The position numbers and the translations under genes are program-made. Shown here piece by piece: positions 4,865 through 12,726 of a DNA stretch of 23,455 nucleotides. This stretch comes from a virus. The notes beneath the pieces are model-generated. The model did no database searches and was not told the origin of the DNA. It saw nothing but the letters and a program-made list of their open reading frames with translations. Every line of letters begins with the position of its first letter. The first letter of the stretch is position 1. The stretch is from positions 1 to 23,455 of IMG/VR virus record IMGVR_UViG_3300032296_001527. One strand, 5' to 3'.

Positions 4865-6196
4865 ATGACATTCGAAAATGAACAACTGGAAGCACAAGTG
4901 CTTTCCGCAATGATGCTGCATGATGATGAGAGGCTAACTGCTTTTACCATCCTGCCAAACATTGAGGTATTTCAAATTGCTAAACACAAGGTAATAGCAC
5001 AGGCCATCCAAGCCCTGCAAGATGCCGGAGAGCCTGTCAGCCTAGAGACAACAGTGGCAACCATTAAAAAGTCCAGCATGATCAAGGAGGCTGGAGGAGT
5101 AGCTTACATTGCCAAGGTTTTTGCCTCACTTAAAAACCCTGGTCATATAGAGTCACACTGCCGATTGCTCATTGAGCATTACCTAAAGGCAAAGGCCTAT
5201 TTTGTGGCATCAGACCTGTTTGCTGCTGCCAATTCAGAATCCGGTGACATATTTGACTACATAGTCAAACTCCAGCATCAACTTGATAACTTACTCAGCC
5301 AGCAAGTGAGCAAATCAGATGACTCCTTTGCCAACCAGCTTGACAAGTCAGCTAAGATATTCCTGAACAAAGCAAACGGTGAAATATCAGGCTACTCTAC
5401 TGGCATAAAAAGCCTTGACCATCTGTGCGGTGGGTTTGTGGATGGTGAGCTTACAATTGTCGGTGCTAGACCAGGGCAGGGTAAGACGGCTTTAGTAGTT
5501 AGCTTCATGCGAAACCTAGCCAAGCAAGGCATAGGCTGTGGCCTATTCAGCCTTGAGATGACCAAGCACGAACTTGTCCAGCGCATAGCCAGTCAGGAGT
5601 CTCAGGTTTATGCCTTCAAGATCAAGCAGGGTGATTTATCGCCACTTGACAAGACAGCACTACTTGATGGCATTAACCGGATGAAGCAATGGAACATCAG
5701 GATTCACGATGAAGGAAACCTAAACATCAGCAGCATCAAGGCAAAGGCTACCATCTGGAAAAACAAGTATGGCATAAAGGTCATATTCATAGACTACATT
5801 GGATTAATCAACTCCGTAAATCCAAAGGAGACTAACCGGGTTAATGTAGTGTCGGAAATAAGTAGAGGATTAAAATTACTAGCAAAAGACCTGCAAATGC
5901 CAATCATAGCACTAAGCCAGCTTAGCCGTAGGGTTGAGGAGCGCAGCGACAAGATGCCAATTATGTCAGACCTCCGTGAGTCTGGCTCTGTTGAGCAGGA
6001 TGCCGATGTTATCTGGATGATGATGAGGCCTGAGTACTACTTTGACAAACACAGCACTTTTAAACTTGGAAACCAGGAGTTGCCAAATGATGGCCTATGC
6101 CTGATTGATCAGGTAAAAATGCGCTCCGGTAGCACCGGAATAATACCTTTGCGATTCGATGCCCCACTAATGCGGATCAGAGACTACCATGATTGA
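4865..6196 (+). CDS. dnaB: DnaB-type replicative DNA helicase
   Basis: This 443-residue protein is a complete DnaB-family helicase, the hexameric motor that unwinds DNA at the fork. The N-terminal helical domain (about 1-110) begins ENEQLEAQVLSAMML and has the usual VSLETTVATIKK segment. The RecA-like domain starts near 178 with STGIKSLDHLCGGF, then Walker A GARPGQGKT (200-208), LFSLEM (227-232), Walker B VIFIDY (306-311), ALSQLSR (349-355), DLRESGSVEQDAD (369-381) and the RSGSTG segment (420-425). All key nucleotide-binding residues are present. At 443 residues it is near normal length. It follows the initiator-like gene and its end overlaps the next gene by 8 bases, forming one replication operon. 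Phage DnaB proteins usually act with a loader, probably the upstream gene. Confidence 0.93.
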   Translation: MTFENEQLEAQVLSAMMLHDDERLTAFTILPNIEVFQIAKHKVIAQAIQALQDAGEPVSLETTVATIKKSSMIKEAGGVAYIAKVFASLKNPGHIESHCRLLIEHYLKAKAYFVASDLFAAANSESGDIFDYIVKLQHQLDNLLSQQVSKSDDSFANQLDKSAKIFLNKANGEISGYSTGIKSLDHLCGGFVDGELTIVGARPGQGKTALVVSFMRNLAKQGIGCGLFSLEMTKHELVQRIASQESQVYAFKIKQGDLSPLDKTALLDGINRMKQWNIRIHDEGNLNISSIKAKATIWKNKYGIKVIFIDYIGLINSVNPKETNRVNVVSEISRGLKLLAKDLQMPIIALSQLSRRVEERSDKMPIMSDLRESGSVEQDADVIWMMMRPEYYFDKHSTFKLGNQELPNDGLCLIDQVKMRSGSTGIIPLRFDAPLMRIRDYHD

Positions 6197-6452
6197 AATT
6201 AATGCCATTCACCTGAGCCAACTGCCCGATACCTGGGAAGCAATTGGCACTTACTCAAGCACTATGCATTATCAACATATTCCTAATAATTTCAATTATC
6301 AAGACTGCATGGAATGGCTCATGCGGAAAATCAAGCAGCTGGATGCCAAGATTGAGCAAGGTGGTTACACCAGGCACATGACTCGCTGGCAAAATCAGAG
6401 AGACATGTATCAGGCAATTTTTAAATATTTATCTTTGCGAAAACAAGTTTGA
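6189..6452 (+). CDS. hypothetical small protein downstream of the helicase (87 aa)
   Basis: The ATG overlaps the end of the helicase gene by 8 bases. The product begins MIEINAIHLSQLPDTWEAIG, has aromatic-rich loops (TMHYQHIPNNFNYQ) and then two helices (CMEWLMRKIKQLDAKIEQ, and MTRWQNQRDMYQAIFKYL). I do not recognise it. Overlap with the helicase suggests co-translation and a replication-related function. Its last codons lie over the TATCTTTG box of the next promoter. Confidence 0.6.
   Translation: MIEINAIHLSQLPDTWEAIGTYSSTMHYQHIPNNFNYQDCMEWLMRKIKQLDAKIEQGGYTRHMTRWQNQRDMYQAIFKYLSLRKQV
6430..6437 (+). promoter_or_regulatory. -7 promoter box for the packaging genes
   Basis: TATCTTTG matches TAnnTTTG and lies at the end of the previous coding region. 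The ATG of the DUF6496-like gene is 16 bases further on. No TTTG was seen at the -33 position. Confidence 0.4.
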
Positions 6453-6453
6453 C

Positions 6454-6597
6454 ATGCCACTCAAGAAAGGTTACTCAGCTAAGACAGTTAGCTCCAACAT
6501 CAAGACAGAGATGAAAGCAGGCAAGCCTCAGAAGCAGGCAGTAGCCATTGCTTTGTCTGTGGCTAAGAAGGCTAAGAAGGCAGCAAAGAAAAAATAA
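6454..6597 (+). CDS. DUF6496-like small basic protein (47 aa)
   Basis: The frame from ATG 6454 to TAA 6595-6597 encodes MPLKKGYSAKTVSSNIKTEM, then KAGKPQKQAVAIALSVA and a lysine/alanine tail (AKKAKKAAKKK). The start MPLKKG-x-S-x-K-T-x-S-x-N-I and the K-P-Q-K-Q-A-V-A-I-A-L motif are those of the DUF6496 family, small positively charged proteins common near packaging and structural genes in phages. Their function is not known; the lysine-rich tail suggests binding to nucleic acid. It lies immediately upstream of the terminase small subunit, separated by a 38-base gap that contains a weak 4-bp hairpin (GGGC-ATTA-GCCC, 6614-6625) without a T-tract. Confidence 0.75.
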   Translation: MPLKKGYSAKTVSSNIKTEMKAGKPQKQAVAIALSVAKKAKKAAKKK

Positions 6598-6635
6598 TCA
6601 ACCACAAAACAAGGGGCATTAGCCCGGTACAATTT

Positions 6636-7112
6636 ATGGCAGCACCGAAAGGAAATCAATGTTGGATGCTCAGGCTTAAGCATGGGCTAGATGGCAGATT
6701 CAAAACTCCTGAAGAAATCTGGGAGAATTTTGTCCAGTATGTTCAGTGGGCAGAAGAAACTCCGTTGATTGAGGTGGACTTTAGAGGCAAGGATGCCACA
6801 GAGGTCAATCTGCCAAAGAAAAGATTGCTCACCAAGGAGGGCTTTGCACTGGCTTGTGGCTTCTCCTGCTGGACTAAGCTATCAGAGTATAAGACTAAAT
6901 CAAAAGACTTCGGTAGTGTCTTTACACGCATAGAGCAGGCCATCTACACCAGCAAGCTGGAAGGGGCTGCAAGTGGCCTATTTAATCACAACATCATTGC
7001 CAGAGATTTAGGCCTAATGAACCAGGAGCAGGTCAATATGCAAGTGGTGGAGGTCATTAAGCCAAGGCCTAACAAGAAGGGAGCAGAGAAAGAGGCTGAT
7101 GCCGAAGGTTGA
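6636..7112 (+). CDS. terminase small subunit
   Basis: The 158-residue protein begins MAAPKGNQCWMLRLKHG, has PEEIWENFVQYVQWAEE, then TKEGFALACGFSCWTKLSEY and ends in a basic/acidic tail. This matches the Bacteroidetes-phage type of DNA-packaging small subunit: an N-terminal basic segment, a helical bundle, a helix-turn-helix-like LTKEGFALACGFS segment, then an oligomerisation helix and a flexible tail. The small subunit recognises the packaging site on viral DNA and stimulates the large subunit's ATPase. Its end overlaps the large terminase start by 14 bases, the usual arrangement, which supports the call strongly. Confidence 0.8.
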   Translation: MAAPKGNQCWMLRLKHGLDGRFKTPEEIWENFVQYVQWAEETPLIEVDFRGKDATEVNLPKKRLLTKEGFALACGFSCWTKLSEYKTKSKDFGSVFTRIEQAIYTSKLEGAASGLFNHNIIARDLGLMNQEQVNMQVVEVIKPRPNKKGAEKEADAEG

Positions 7113-8433
7113 TCTCTCAAGTCCTGACCTTTGGCAGGAGAAGTACTTAGAAGCAGTTACAGACCCAAAGACCTACAACATACTCTGGGGCGGTGCTGGA
7201 AGTGGCAAGAGCCAGACCATGATTCAGCTGTTCCTGGCTGAAATATGCGACAACAAGGCTAACCAATTTCAGACCTTCTTTGTGATCCGCAAAGTAGCTG
7301 CTACCATCCGGAACTCAGTTTTTGCTGACTTCCGCAATAAGATTAGCCAATGGGGGCTAGATAAGCTCATCAAGGCCAAGACTGGCTACATGGAGCTGCA
7401 ATCAGGCACAAATAAGATTGTGTTTCTAGGTTGTGATGATCCTGAGAAGCTCAAGTCATTGAGCCAGGCAAAGTACATTTGGATTGAGGAAGCCACTGAG
7501 CTGACCTTGGAAGACTTCACCCAGATAACTCTCCGACTGAGGGGTAAGTCAGAGCATCCAAAGCGATTCTTTCTCACATTCAATCCGGTCTCAGATAGCC
7601 ACTGGATTAAGAAGCGGTTCTTTGATGATGTGCCAGCCAAGGAGCAAAACCAAGTTCTCCGGCTGCATGGCACTTACAAGGATGCCATTGACTTTCTGGA
7701 TGATGAGTATGTGACCAGGATGGAGGCACTCAAGTCAGTCAGCCAGACTTATTACGAGGTCTATGCCCTTGGGCAGTGGGGCATTTGGGATAGGGAGTCA
7801 CTTTTTGCCACCAGCTTTGAGTACAGCAAGCATGTTTATGATGGCTACATCAAGGCCTCTCCGGTGCATAACCTTTACTTAGCCTTTGACTTCAATGTAA
7901 CCAACACCTGCGTGGTGAGTCAGTACATAAAGAACTCTGAGGAGGGCATCTATTATGCCACTATCAATGTCATCAAGGTCTACCGAGTAGGTGATCTTGC
8001 TGCCCTCTGCCAAACCATCCGGCAAGAGTTCCCAGGCATGACATACATCATCAATGGTGATGCCTCCGGTGCTTCTCGCAATGCCTTTACTCAGGACAAC
8101 ATCAGTGCCTATGCCCTGATTAAGAACTACCTTCAGGTGAATGACATGCAGCTTCAGGTGGCTAAATCAAACCCTAGCCACATAGCCAGCAGGCTGGTGA
8201 CTATCCTTGTGCTTCAGAAGGCCAAGGTGCAGATAAGTGGCAAGCGGTGTGAGGAGCTGGTTACAGACCTCAAGGAGGCCAAGGTAGATAGGCAGGGCAG
8301 CCTAGATGCCTGGAAGAACAAGAACCCGGACAAGTCTCATGCTCTAGATGCCTTCAGGTATTTTATTTTCTCTAACTTTGCAGAGATAACTTCAAATTTC
8401 AATCTGGAAAAGTATGGCTCAATGCTGCAATAA
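7099..8433 (+). CDS. terL: terminase large subunit (ATPase and nuclease)
   Basis: This 444-residue protein is the DNA-packaging motor. The N-terminal ATPase has Walker A GGAGSGKS (31-38), R64 in FVIRKV, Walker B YIWIEEA (126-132) with catalytic glutamates, and the coupling segment FLTFNPVS (158-165). The C-terminal RNase H-like nuclease has metal-binding aspartates in AFDFN (D264), NGDASG (D321) and HALDAFRYF (D417). The sequence order fits the Terminase_3/Terminase_3C group. It pumps DNA into the procapsid through the portal and cuts the concatemer. All catalytic residues are present, and length is normal. The 3' end overlaps the next gene by 20 bases. Confidence 0.93.
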   Translation: MPKVDLSSPDLWQEKYLEAVTDPKTYNILWGGAGSGKSQTMIQLFLAEICDNKANQFQTFFVIRKVAATIRNSVFADFRNKISQWGLDKLIKAKTGYMELQSGTNKIVFLGCDDPEKLKSLSQAKYIWIEEATELTLEDFTQITLRLRGKSEHPKRFFLTFNPVSDSHWIKKRFFDDVPAKEQNQVLRLHGTYKDAIDFLDDEYVTRMEALKSVSQTYYEVYALGQWGIWDRESLFATSFEYSKHVYDGYIKASPVHNLYLAFDFNVTNTCVVSQYIKNSEEGIYYATINVIKVYRVGDLAALCQTIRQEFPGMTYIINGDASGASRNAFTQDNISAYALIKNYLQVNDMQLQVAKSNPSHIASRLVTILVLQKAKVQISGKRCEELVTDLKEAKVDRQGSLDAWKNKNPDKSHALDAFRYFIFSNFAEITSNFNLEKYGSMLQ

Positions 8434-8815
8434 CTGCTTCACCATTTGCCAGCCATTGGCAAGCTGCCCAGCAGCGGTCTATGTCTATGCTCCATTTGGC
8501 AGTTATGAGTCAGGCATCTTAGTCAATGTCACCAAGCCAGGAGTGAATGTCCAAGGACAGCAGCTTCTGAATGTAGCTGGCGATGGCTTTGTTGAGATTG
8601 ACCTAGAAGCATTGCCAGTTGGCTTCTTCAATCCTTATGGTGGGCAGTACAGCCTAAACTTTGTCAATCCTGATAATAACAAAGTAATTACATTTACTGC
8701 CATTGATGGCAAGGAGTACGACAGCATCTGCCTGACCTTTACGCAGGTAGTGAGCAATCAGGAGACCGTGATAGCAATTATTAATCCTATAAATAATGAC
8801 CAACCAGAACTATGA
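8414..8815 (+). CDS. small beta-rich structural-type protein (133 aa)
   Basis: The product begins MAQCCNNCFTICQPLASCP, five cysteines within the first 18 residues, and continues as a beta-rich domain (VNVTKPGVNVQGQQLLNVAG, then NPYGGQYSLNFVN and SICLTFTQVV). This looks like a single Ig-like or beta-sandwich virion domain with a cysteine cluster that could bind metal or form disulfides. I do not recognise the family. It overlaps the large terminase by 20 bases and the following membrane-protein gene by ATGA, so it belongs to the start of the virion operon. Neck, connector or tail-completion roles are possible from its position; none is shown. Confidence 0.6.
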   Translation: MAQCCNNCFTICQPLASCPAAVYVYAPFGSYESGILVNVTKPGVNVQGQQLLNVAGDGFVEIDLEALPVGFFNPYGGQYSLNFVNPDNNKVITFTAIDGKEYDSICLTFTQVVSNQETVIAIINPINNDQPEL

Positions 8816-9207
8816 TATTGATGCAAGCTGTGGAGGCAAGCGCAGAGGCTGCTGCCTTATTGAACTCCCACACGATTCAGAACCTGCTGTTGTTGCTCTT
8901 AGTAGCAGCGAGCAGTGCGACCTTCTCTTTGTTTATGGACTACTTGCTGGAGGATCACCCACTTGGGCAGTGGTATCTCTCGCAGATTCAGAAACTCCCA
9001 ACTTACCTGGCTAAGCCTCTGGGTGAGTGTCCAATCTGCTCAGGAGCTTGGCAGTTCCTGCTCATCTCTTACTTTATCTTTAGCTATCCAATTCACTTAT
9101 GTTTAATCTTTTTAGGCGCAAATCACCTGTGCCTGCTTCTGTTCAACAGGTGGCAGAAGAAACTGCTCTACAAGAACAAGCAGGCAGAGTACTTTACCGG
9201 GGTGTAG
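8812..9207 (+). CDS. membrane protein with a CPICSGAW motif
   Basis: This 131-residue protein has a hydrophobic helix at about 22-46 (IQNLLLLLLVAASSATFSLF), a cytosolic or periplasmic loop, the motif GECPICSGAW (71-80), two further hydrophobic segments (about 82-92 and 94-112) and a lysine-rich end. A CxxCxGxW motif next to membrane helices is seen in small phage membrane proteins of the DUF1360 type, where the function is unknown. The ATG overlaps the preceding stop. The 3' part overlaps the next gene by 109 bases in another frame, an unusually long overlap. Its position between terminase and tape measure is odd for a membrane protein; it could act at entry, lysis or exclusion. Confidence 0.6.
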   Translation: MILMQAVEASAEAAALLNSHTIQNLLLLLLVAASSATFSLFMDYLLEDHPLGQWYLSQIQKLPTYLAKPLGECPICSGAWQFLLISYFIFSYPIHLCLIFLGANHLCLLLFNRWQKKLLYKNKQAEYFTGV

Positions 9208-9851
9208 CACCAAAAGACCGTTGGGATCAGATTGAGTTTGCCTTCACTTCTGGAGGCATCAATTACTTCAAGTTCACAGCAGAGGTCAATGTACCATTCC
9301 AGAGGGCAGTAGCAGCCAGAGACATCTTTACCGAAGAGTTATGGCAAATCAACCCTGACTATCTGAGAGGCTGGAACAATGGCCTAATCAACCTACTCAT
9401 GGATAAGAAGAAGAAGGATGAGAAAAAGCTATATGAGATTGGTGTGCTGGCATCTAGGCTAAAGGAGCAGATGGACTTATCGGTTAGTCTGGTCAGGCAG
9501 ATGAAGCTGGCAACTGTGGTGTACTTTGACGAGCAGGAGAACCCACTTGATTACCAGTACCCATACAACAAGTCCAAGCTGGAGCATTGGATGAAGCATA
9601 ATGATGTCCAAGGTTTTTTTTTGAATCTGCCGGAGTACGCTTATCTGCCCTCTTTGACAGAGTACAGCACGAATTTCCCGAACTATTTGCAGGCCGAAAC
9701 TCTGCAAAACCTAAACAGCCTGAAGCACATTATTGGACTGCAATCACCAGACAGCATAGGCAGCGATTTGATGAGCAGTATAGAGTTGCAAATGGAGATC
9801 CTGAGCGAATTAAATTCCTGGTCGAAAGGCCAATTTACGAGTACTACTTAA
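9099..9851 (+). CDS. tail assembly chaperone-like protein, zero-frame product
   Basis: The 250-residue product begins MFNLFRRKSPVPASVQQV and continues with an acidic helical region and RVLYRGVAPKDRWDQIEFAF, then FKFTAEVNVPFQRAVAARDI and a charged helix (LLMDKKKKDEKKLYEIG). It is the gene directly upstream of the tape measure, where phages encode the G and GT tail assembly chaperones, and it has a slippery T9 run (9614-9622, codons 172-175) that would allow a -1 extension to 9895. Zero frame continues for 76 codons past the run and ends at TAA 9849-9851. I do not recognise the sequence family itself; the chaperone role is inferred from position and the frameshift. Overlap with the membrane-protein gene is 109 bases. 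No alternative start fits. Confidence 0.6.
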   Translation: MFNLFRRKSPVPASVQQVAEETALQEQAGRVLYRGVAPKDRWDQIEFAFTSGGINYFKFTAEVNVPFQRAVAARDIFTEELWQINPDYLRGWNNGLINLLMDKKKKDEKKLYEIGVLASRLKEQMDLSVSLVRQMKLATVVYFDEQENPLDYQYPYNKSKLEHWMKHNDVQGFFLNLPEYAYLPSLTEYSTNFPNYLQAETLQNLNSLKHIIGLQSPDSIGSDLMSSIELQMEILSELNSWSKGQFTSTT

Positions 9852-9895
9852 TTGTAAGTAGTTATCTTGCGGATCAGAAGCGAAAGAAAAGATAG
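9605..9895 (+). other. -1 frameshift extension of the chaperone-like gene (GT-type product)
   Basis: The frame -1 to gene 9099 opens right after a TGA at 9602-9604, so only 9 bases before T9, and stays open for 90 codons after the run, to TAG at 9893-9895. It has no ATG of its own. The translation is protein-like throughout: FESAGVRLSALFDRVQ, later AHYWTAITRQHRQRFDEQ and IYEYYLIVSSYLADQKRKKR. The slip site reads T TTT TTG in zero frame, a heptamer like the HIV U-UUU-UUA site. A ribosome slipping back one base would make a fusion of about 265 residues. Alternatives are transcript slippage on the T9 run or a homopolymer error in the assembly (a T10 would fuse the frames directly). Confidence 0.6.
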
Positions 9896-9916
9896 GCCAT
9901 AATTGGTGAAACATGT

Positions 9917-9946
9917 AAAGAGCCACTGGATTCCGGTGGCTTTTTT
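9917..9946 (+). terminator. intrinsic terminator before the tape measure
   Basis: AGCCACTG (9921-9928) pairs with CGGTGGCT (9934-9941) through a five-base loop, one G-T pair included, and the descending arm runs into TTTTTT. AAAG in front can pair with the T-run. It sits 11 bases upstream of a promoter box. Confidence 0.8.
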
Positions 9947-9952
9947 AATTGC

Positions 9953-9960
9953 TATCTTTG
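9953..9960 (+). promoter_or_regulatory. -7 promoter box for the tape-measure gene, possibly leaderless
   Basis: TATCTTTG fits TAnnTTTG and ends four bases before the ATG at 9965, so the predicted transcript would start at or very near the start codon. No clear TTTG is seen at the -33 position. Confidence 0.5.
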
Positions 9961-9964
9961 GGGC

Positions 9965-12655
9965 ATGGCAACTATTTCAACAAATGACATCAAGATCAGG
10001 TATGACATTGACCTGAGCCAATTACAAGCTGCTACAACTCAGTTTGATAAATTGACAGCCGAAGAGAGAGCATTACTTGCTGAACTGGGAAAACTAAAGG
10101 ACAGATTTAAAGAAACAGGAAAAGAAGGCAAGGAATCAACGGAAAAAATGATTCCTCCAACCAAAGCAGCAGCAGGTAGTATTGCTGATTTAGAGGCTAA
10201 GGTTAGAAGATTAAATGCTGAAGTAAAAAATACAAATTCTACCAATGCTGATTACTCAACTAAAGTTAAGCAACTTAAATCTGCTCAAGATGAATTAAAA
10301 AAAGCCACCGACAACCTAAATAGTAGCCTCAAAAATGTCAAAGAAACTACTCAGCAGGCTGGAGGTGGCATGTCACAATTTCAAGCTATTGCTGGCAAAG
10401 CTGGAGCTACATTAGCTGGAATTTTTGCTGCTTCAAAAATAGTTGAATTTGGTCAAGCAGTAATTGAAACCACGATCAAGTTTGAATCAATGAAAAAAGC
10501 AATTGACTTTGCATCTGGGTCAGTTGAAAGTGGAAATAAGAATTTTGAGTTTATTAGAGAGACTGCAAGTAAATTAGGTCTTGACTTAAAAGGAGCAGTT
10601 GAAGGGTACAAGACCTTTGCCTCTGCTGCTAATTTAGCCGGGCAAAGTAGTGACGAAACCAATAGACAATTTGCAGCAGTAGCCAAAGCAGCACAAGTCA
10701 TGGGATTGTCTGCAGAGGACACTAAAGGCGCATTTCTGGCTCTTGGACAAATGATGTCCAAAGGCAATGTGCAGGCCGAAGAACTTAGAGGTCAGCTTGG
10801 TGAGCGACTTGTTGGAGCATTTGGCATAGCTGCTAAGGCTATGGGAGTAACCACAGGAGAGCTAAATAAGATGCTTCAGAAAGGTCAGGTGCTTGCTGCT
10901 GACTTCTTACCTAAGTTCGCCACTGAGCTTGAAAACACATTTGGAAAAGGTAATGATCAAGTTACTACACTTGCAGCCAGCCAGAACAGGTTTAATTCAT
11001 CCATTGACCAACTAATTCTGGCAATAGGTAACAAGCTAAACCCATTCTTAAAAGGTGCTTATGACTTAGCTGCCGGAATAGCCACATCGCTTCAAAAGGC
11101 AGCAGGAGGAACAGGTGCTAAACAAGCAACTGATGAGCAGATTGCAGCCAGAAGGACAGAATCTGAACTAGCTCAGAAAATTCTTGACATAAGCATTAAG
11201 CAAGGAGTATTTATCAGCAGGCAATCAGCTGCTAGAGCATTGCTTGGAGAAATTGACCAAAGAATCACTAATGCTCAATTGAAGCAAATTGATGCAAGAT
11301 TAACTAAGGATAAGATTAGACTAGAATCAGCTACCAAGGAGATTAGCATATTACAAGAGCAGGAAAAGATATACGAAAAGATTGCTGGAGTAATAGTTAA
11401 TACTCCACCTCCACCCAAACCAGTTGATGAGAAGGATTTAAAAGCTGAGTTTGACTACAGAATGAAATTGCTTGAGCTTGAAAAGCAACAATTGGTTTTA
11501 ATGGCTCAAATTAGAGGTGATAAAAATGGCGAACTCGGTGCTGAAAAGATATTCCAGGAAAAGGTTTATCAGTTAAGGAAGCAGTACAGCAATAGATTTA
11601 TTGAGCTTATTAATAATGAAAAGGATGCCAGCGAAAAATCAAAAAATGAAAGAATTAATATAATCAAAAGTGAATTAAACGCTAGCAATTTACAGCGGAA
11701 AAAAGCAGCCAAGGATTTTCAAGATGCATCAAATGCTGAACTATTGACTACTAAAACCGGTCTTGAATCTCTGCGAAATTTAACTGATGCAAACTATAAG
11801 CAGATGCAGCAGGACAAGGACAGAGCGATGAAGAAATCAATGGATCAAACCAAGGCGCAGTATGAGTGGGAACTAAGAGAGTGGCAGAGGAAAGAGGAGA
11901 TGAAAAATGCCATGACGCAAAAAGGCATAGAAATAGGTCAGACCTTAATTGCTGGAGCATTTGATTACTATCAGAACACACTTAACAATGAGTTATCGGT
12001 GCTTCAGAAGCGTTATGACGAGGAGGTCAGGCTAGCAGATGGCAATCAGCAGAAGATTGATGAGGCTACTATTAAGTTCAGGGAAAAAGAAAAAGAAATT
12101 AAGACTCAACAATTCAGAGCGCAGCAGTTGCAGTCGATTGCTCAAATAGCCTTTGCAGCAGCACCGGAGATCATCAAGTATGCAGTGTCAGCTCCACCAT
12201 TAGCTGCTTTAGTTGCTGCTCTTGCAGCTGCTCAGACTGCTGCTGTGTTAGCTCAGCCAGTTCCTGAGTTTGCAGAAGGTACTAAAGGCAAGCCATTCAA
12301 AGGGGGGAAAGCGATTGTTGGTGAGCGAGGAGTTGAGAAGGTTGTTACAGAGTCTGGCAAGGTGTACTTTACTCCACCTACTGCTACCTTGGTAGACCTT
12401 CCAAAGGGCGCACAAGTAATTCCTAACCATGCGCTGAGTAAGCGAGAGGTATTCCTGGCTAATCATTATGCCAACAGAAGCAGCAGCATGACTGCCTCTC
12501 CGGTGGTAGGTGAGCTTCGTGAGTTAGGCACTATCCTGAAAGGCCTACCAATCACCCAGCTTAACATGGATGAGCGAGGCTTTGAGAAGTTCATCAGGAC
12601 TCCACGAAGAACAACTAAGATATTAAATAACAGATTTCGCAGTGATGCGTCATAG
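9965..12655 (+). CDS. tail tape measure protein
   Basis: At 896 residues this is the tape measure, which sets tail length and helps eject DNA. Residues 1-135 are coiled coil (VRRLNAEVKNTNSTN and KQLKSAQDELKKATDNL). A hydrophobic segment lies near 147-165. The conserved tape-measure N-terminal domain follows, with KGNVQAEELRGQLGERLVGA and MGVTTGELNKML then FLPKFATEL (about 262-322). Long helical stretches fill about 420-720, and a hydrophobic region at about 720-768 (IAFAAAPEII, then LAALVAALAAAQTAAVL) probably inserts into the cell membrane. The last part (EFAEGTKGKPFKGGKAIVGE) is the cleavage-prone C-terminal module common in this family. With about 1.5 A per residue, the tail would be roughly 130 nm, so a long-tailed phage. 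It starts at 9965, four bases after a -7 box. Confidence 0.9.
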   Translation: MATISTNDIKIRYDIDLSQLQAATTQFDKLTAEERALLAELGKLKDRFKETGKEGKESTEKMIPPTKAAAGSIADLEAKVRRLNAEVKNTNSTNADYSTKVKQLKSAQDELKKATDNLNSSLKNVKETTQQAGGGMSQFQAIAGKAGATLAGIFAASKIVEFGQAVIETTIKFESMKKAIDFASGSVESGNKNFEFIRETASKLGLDLKGAVEGYKTFASAANLAGQSSDETNRQFAAVAKAAQVMGLSAEDTKGAFLALGQMMSKGNVQAEELRGQLGERLVGAFGIAAKAMGVTTGELNKMLQKGQVLAADFLPKFATELENTFGKGNDQVTTLAASQNRFNSSIDQLILAIGNKLNPFLKGAYDLAAGIATSLQKAAGGTGAKQATDEQIAARRTESELAQKILDISIKQGVFISRQSAARALLGEIDQRITNAQLKQIDARLTKDKIRLESATKEISILQEQEKIYEKIAGVIVNTPPPPKPVDEKDLKAEFDYRMKLLELEKQQLVLMAQIRGDKNGELGAEKIFQEKVYQLRKQYSNRFIELINNEKDASEKSKNERINIIKSELNASNLQRKKAAKDFQDASNAELLTTKTGLESLRNLTDANYKQMQQDKDRAMKKSMDQTKAQYEWELREWQRKEEMKNAMTQKGIEIGQTLIAGAFDYYQNTLNNELSVLQKRYDEEVRLADGNQQKIDEATIKFREKEKEIKTQQFRAQQLQSIAQIAFAAAPEIIKYAVSAPPLAALVAALAAAQTAAVLAQPVPEFAEGTKGKPFKGGKAIVGERGVEKVVTESGKVYFTPPTATLVDLPKGAQVIPNHALSKREVFLANHYANRSSSMTASPVVGELRELGTILKGLPITQLNMDERGFEKFIRTPRRTTKILNNRFRSDAS

Positions 12656-12680
12656 TGTTTTGGTTTAGATTTATCAGATG

Positions 12681-12715
12681 AAAGAGCCTCTGCCTTGCAG
12701 GGGTTTTTTCTTTTT
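12681..12715 (+). terminator. intrinsic terminator after the tape measure
   Basis: CCTCTGC (12687-12693) pairs with GCAGGGG (12697-12703) around a three-base loop, followed by TTTTTTCTTTTT. AAAGAG in front extends the stem with the T-tract. The TTG of the hairpin overlaps a possible -33 element. Confidence 0.8.
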
Positions 12716-12722
12716 ACCTTTG
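12695..12722 (+). promoter_or_regulatory. promoter for the downstream tail genes, overlapping the terminator
   Basis: TACCTTTG (12715-12722) matches TAnnTTTG and is separated from TTG (12695-12697), inside the terminator hairpin, by 17 bases. The ATG at 12727 is four bases further on, the same spacing as at the tape measure. Confidence 0.5.
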
Positions 12723-12726
12723 TCAC

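Noticed and set aside
6614-6625. GGGC-ATTA-GCCC hairpin upstream of the small terminase
   Set aside because: A four-base stem without a T-tract; too weak to call a terminator or regulator.
8796-9014. 72-codon forward frame starting MTNQNYD
   Set aside because: The ATGA-coupled membrane-protein frame explains the same DNA better and has membrane segments plus a recognisable motif.
9477-9707. Leftward 76-codon frame over the frameshift region
   Set aside because: The product is low in coding character and opposite to two good forward frames; no promoter or leader supports it.
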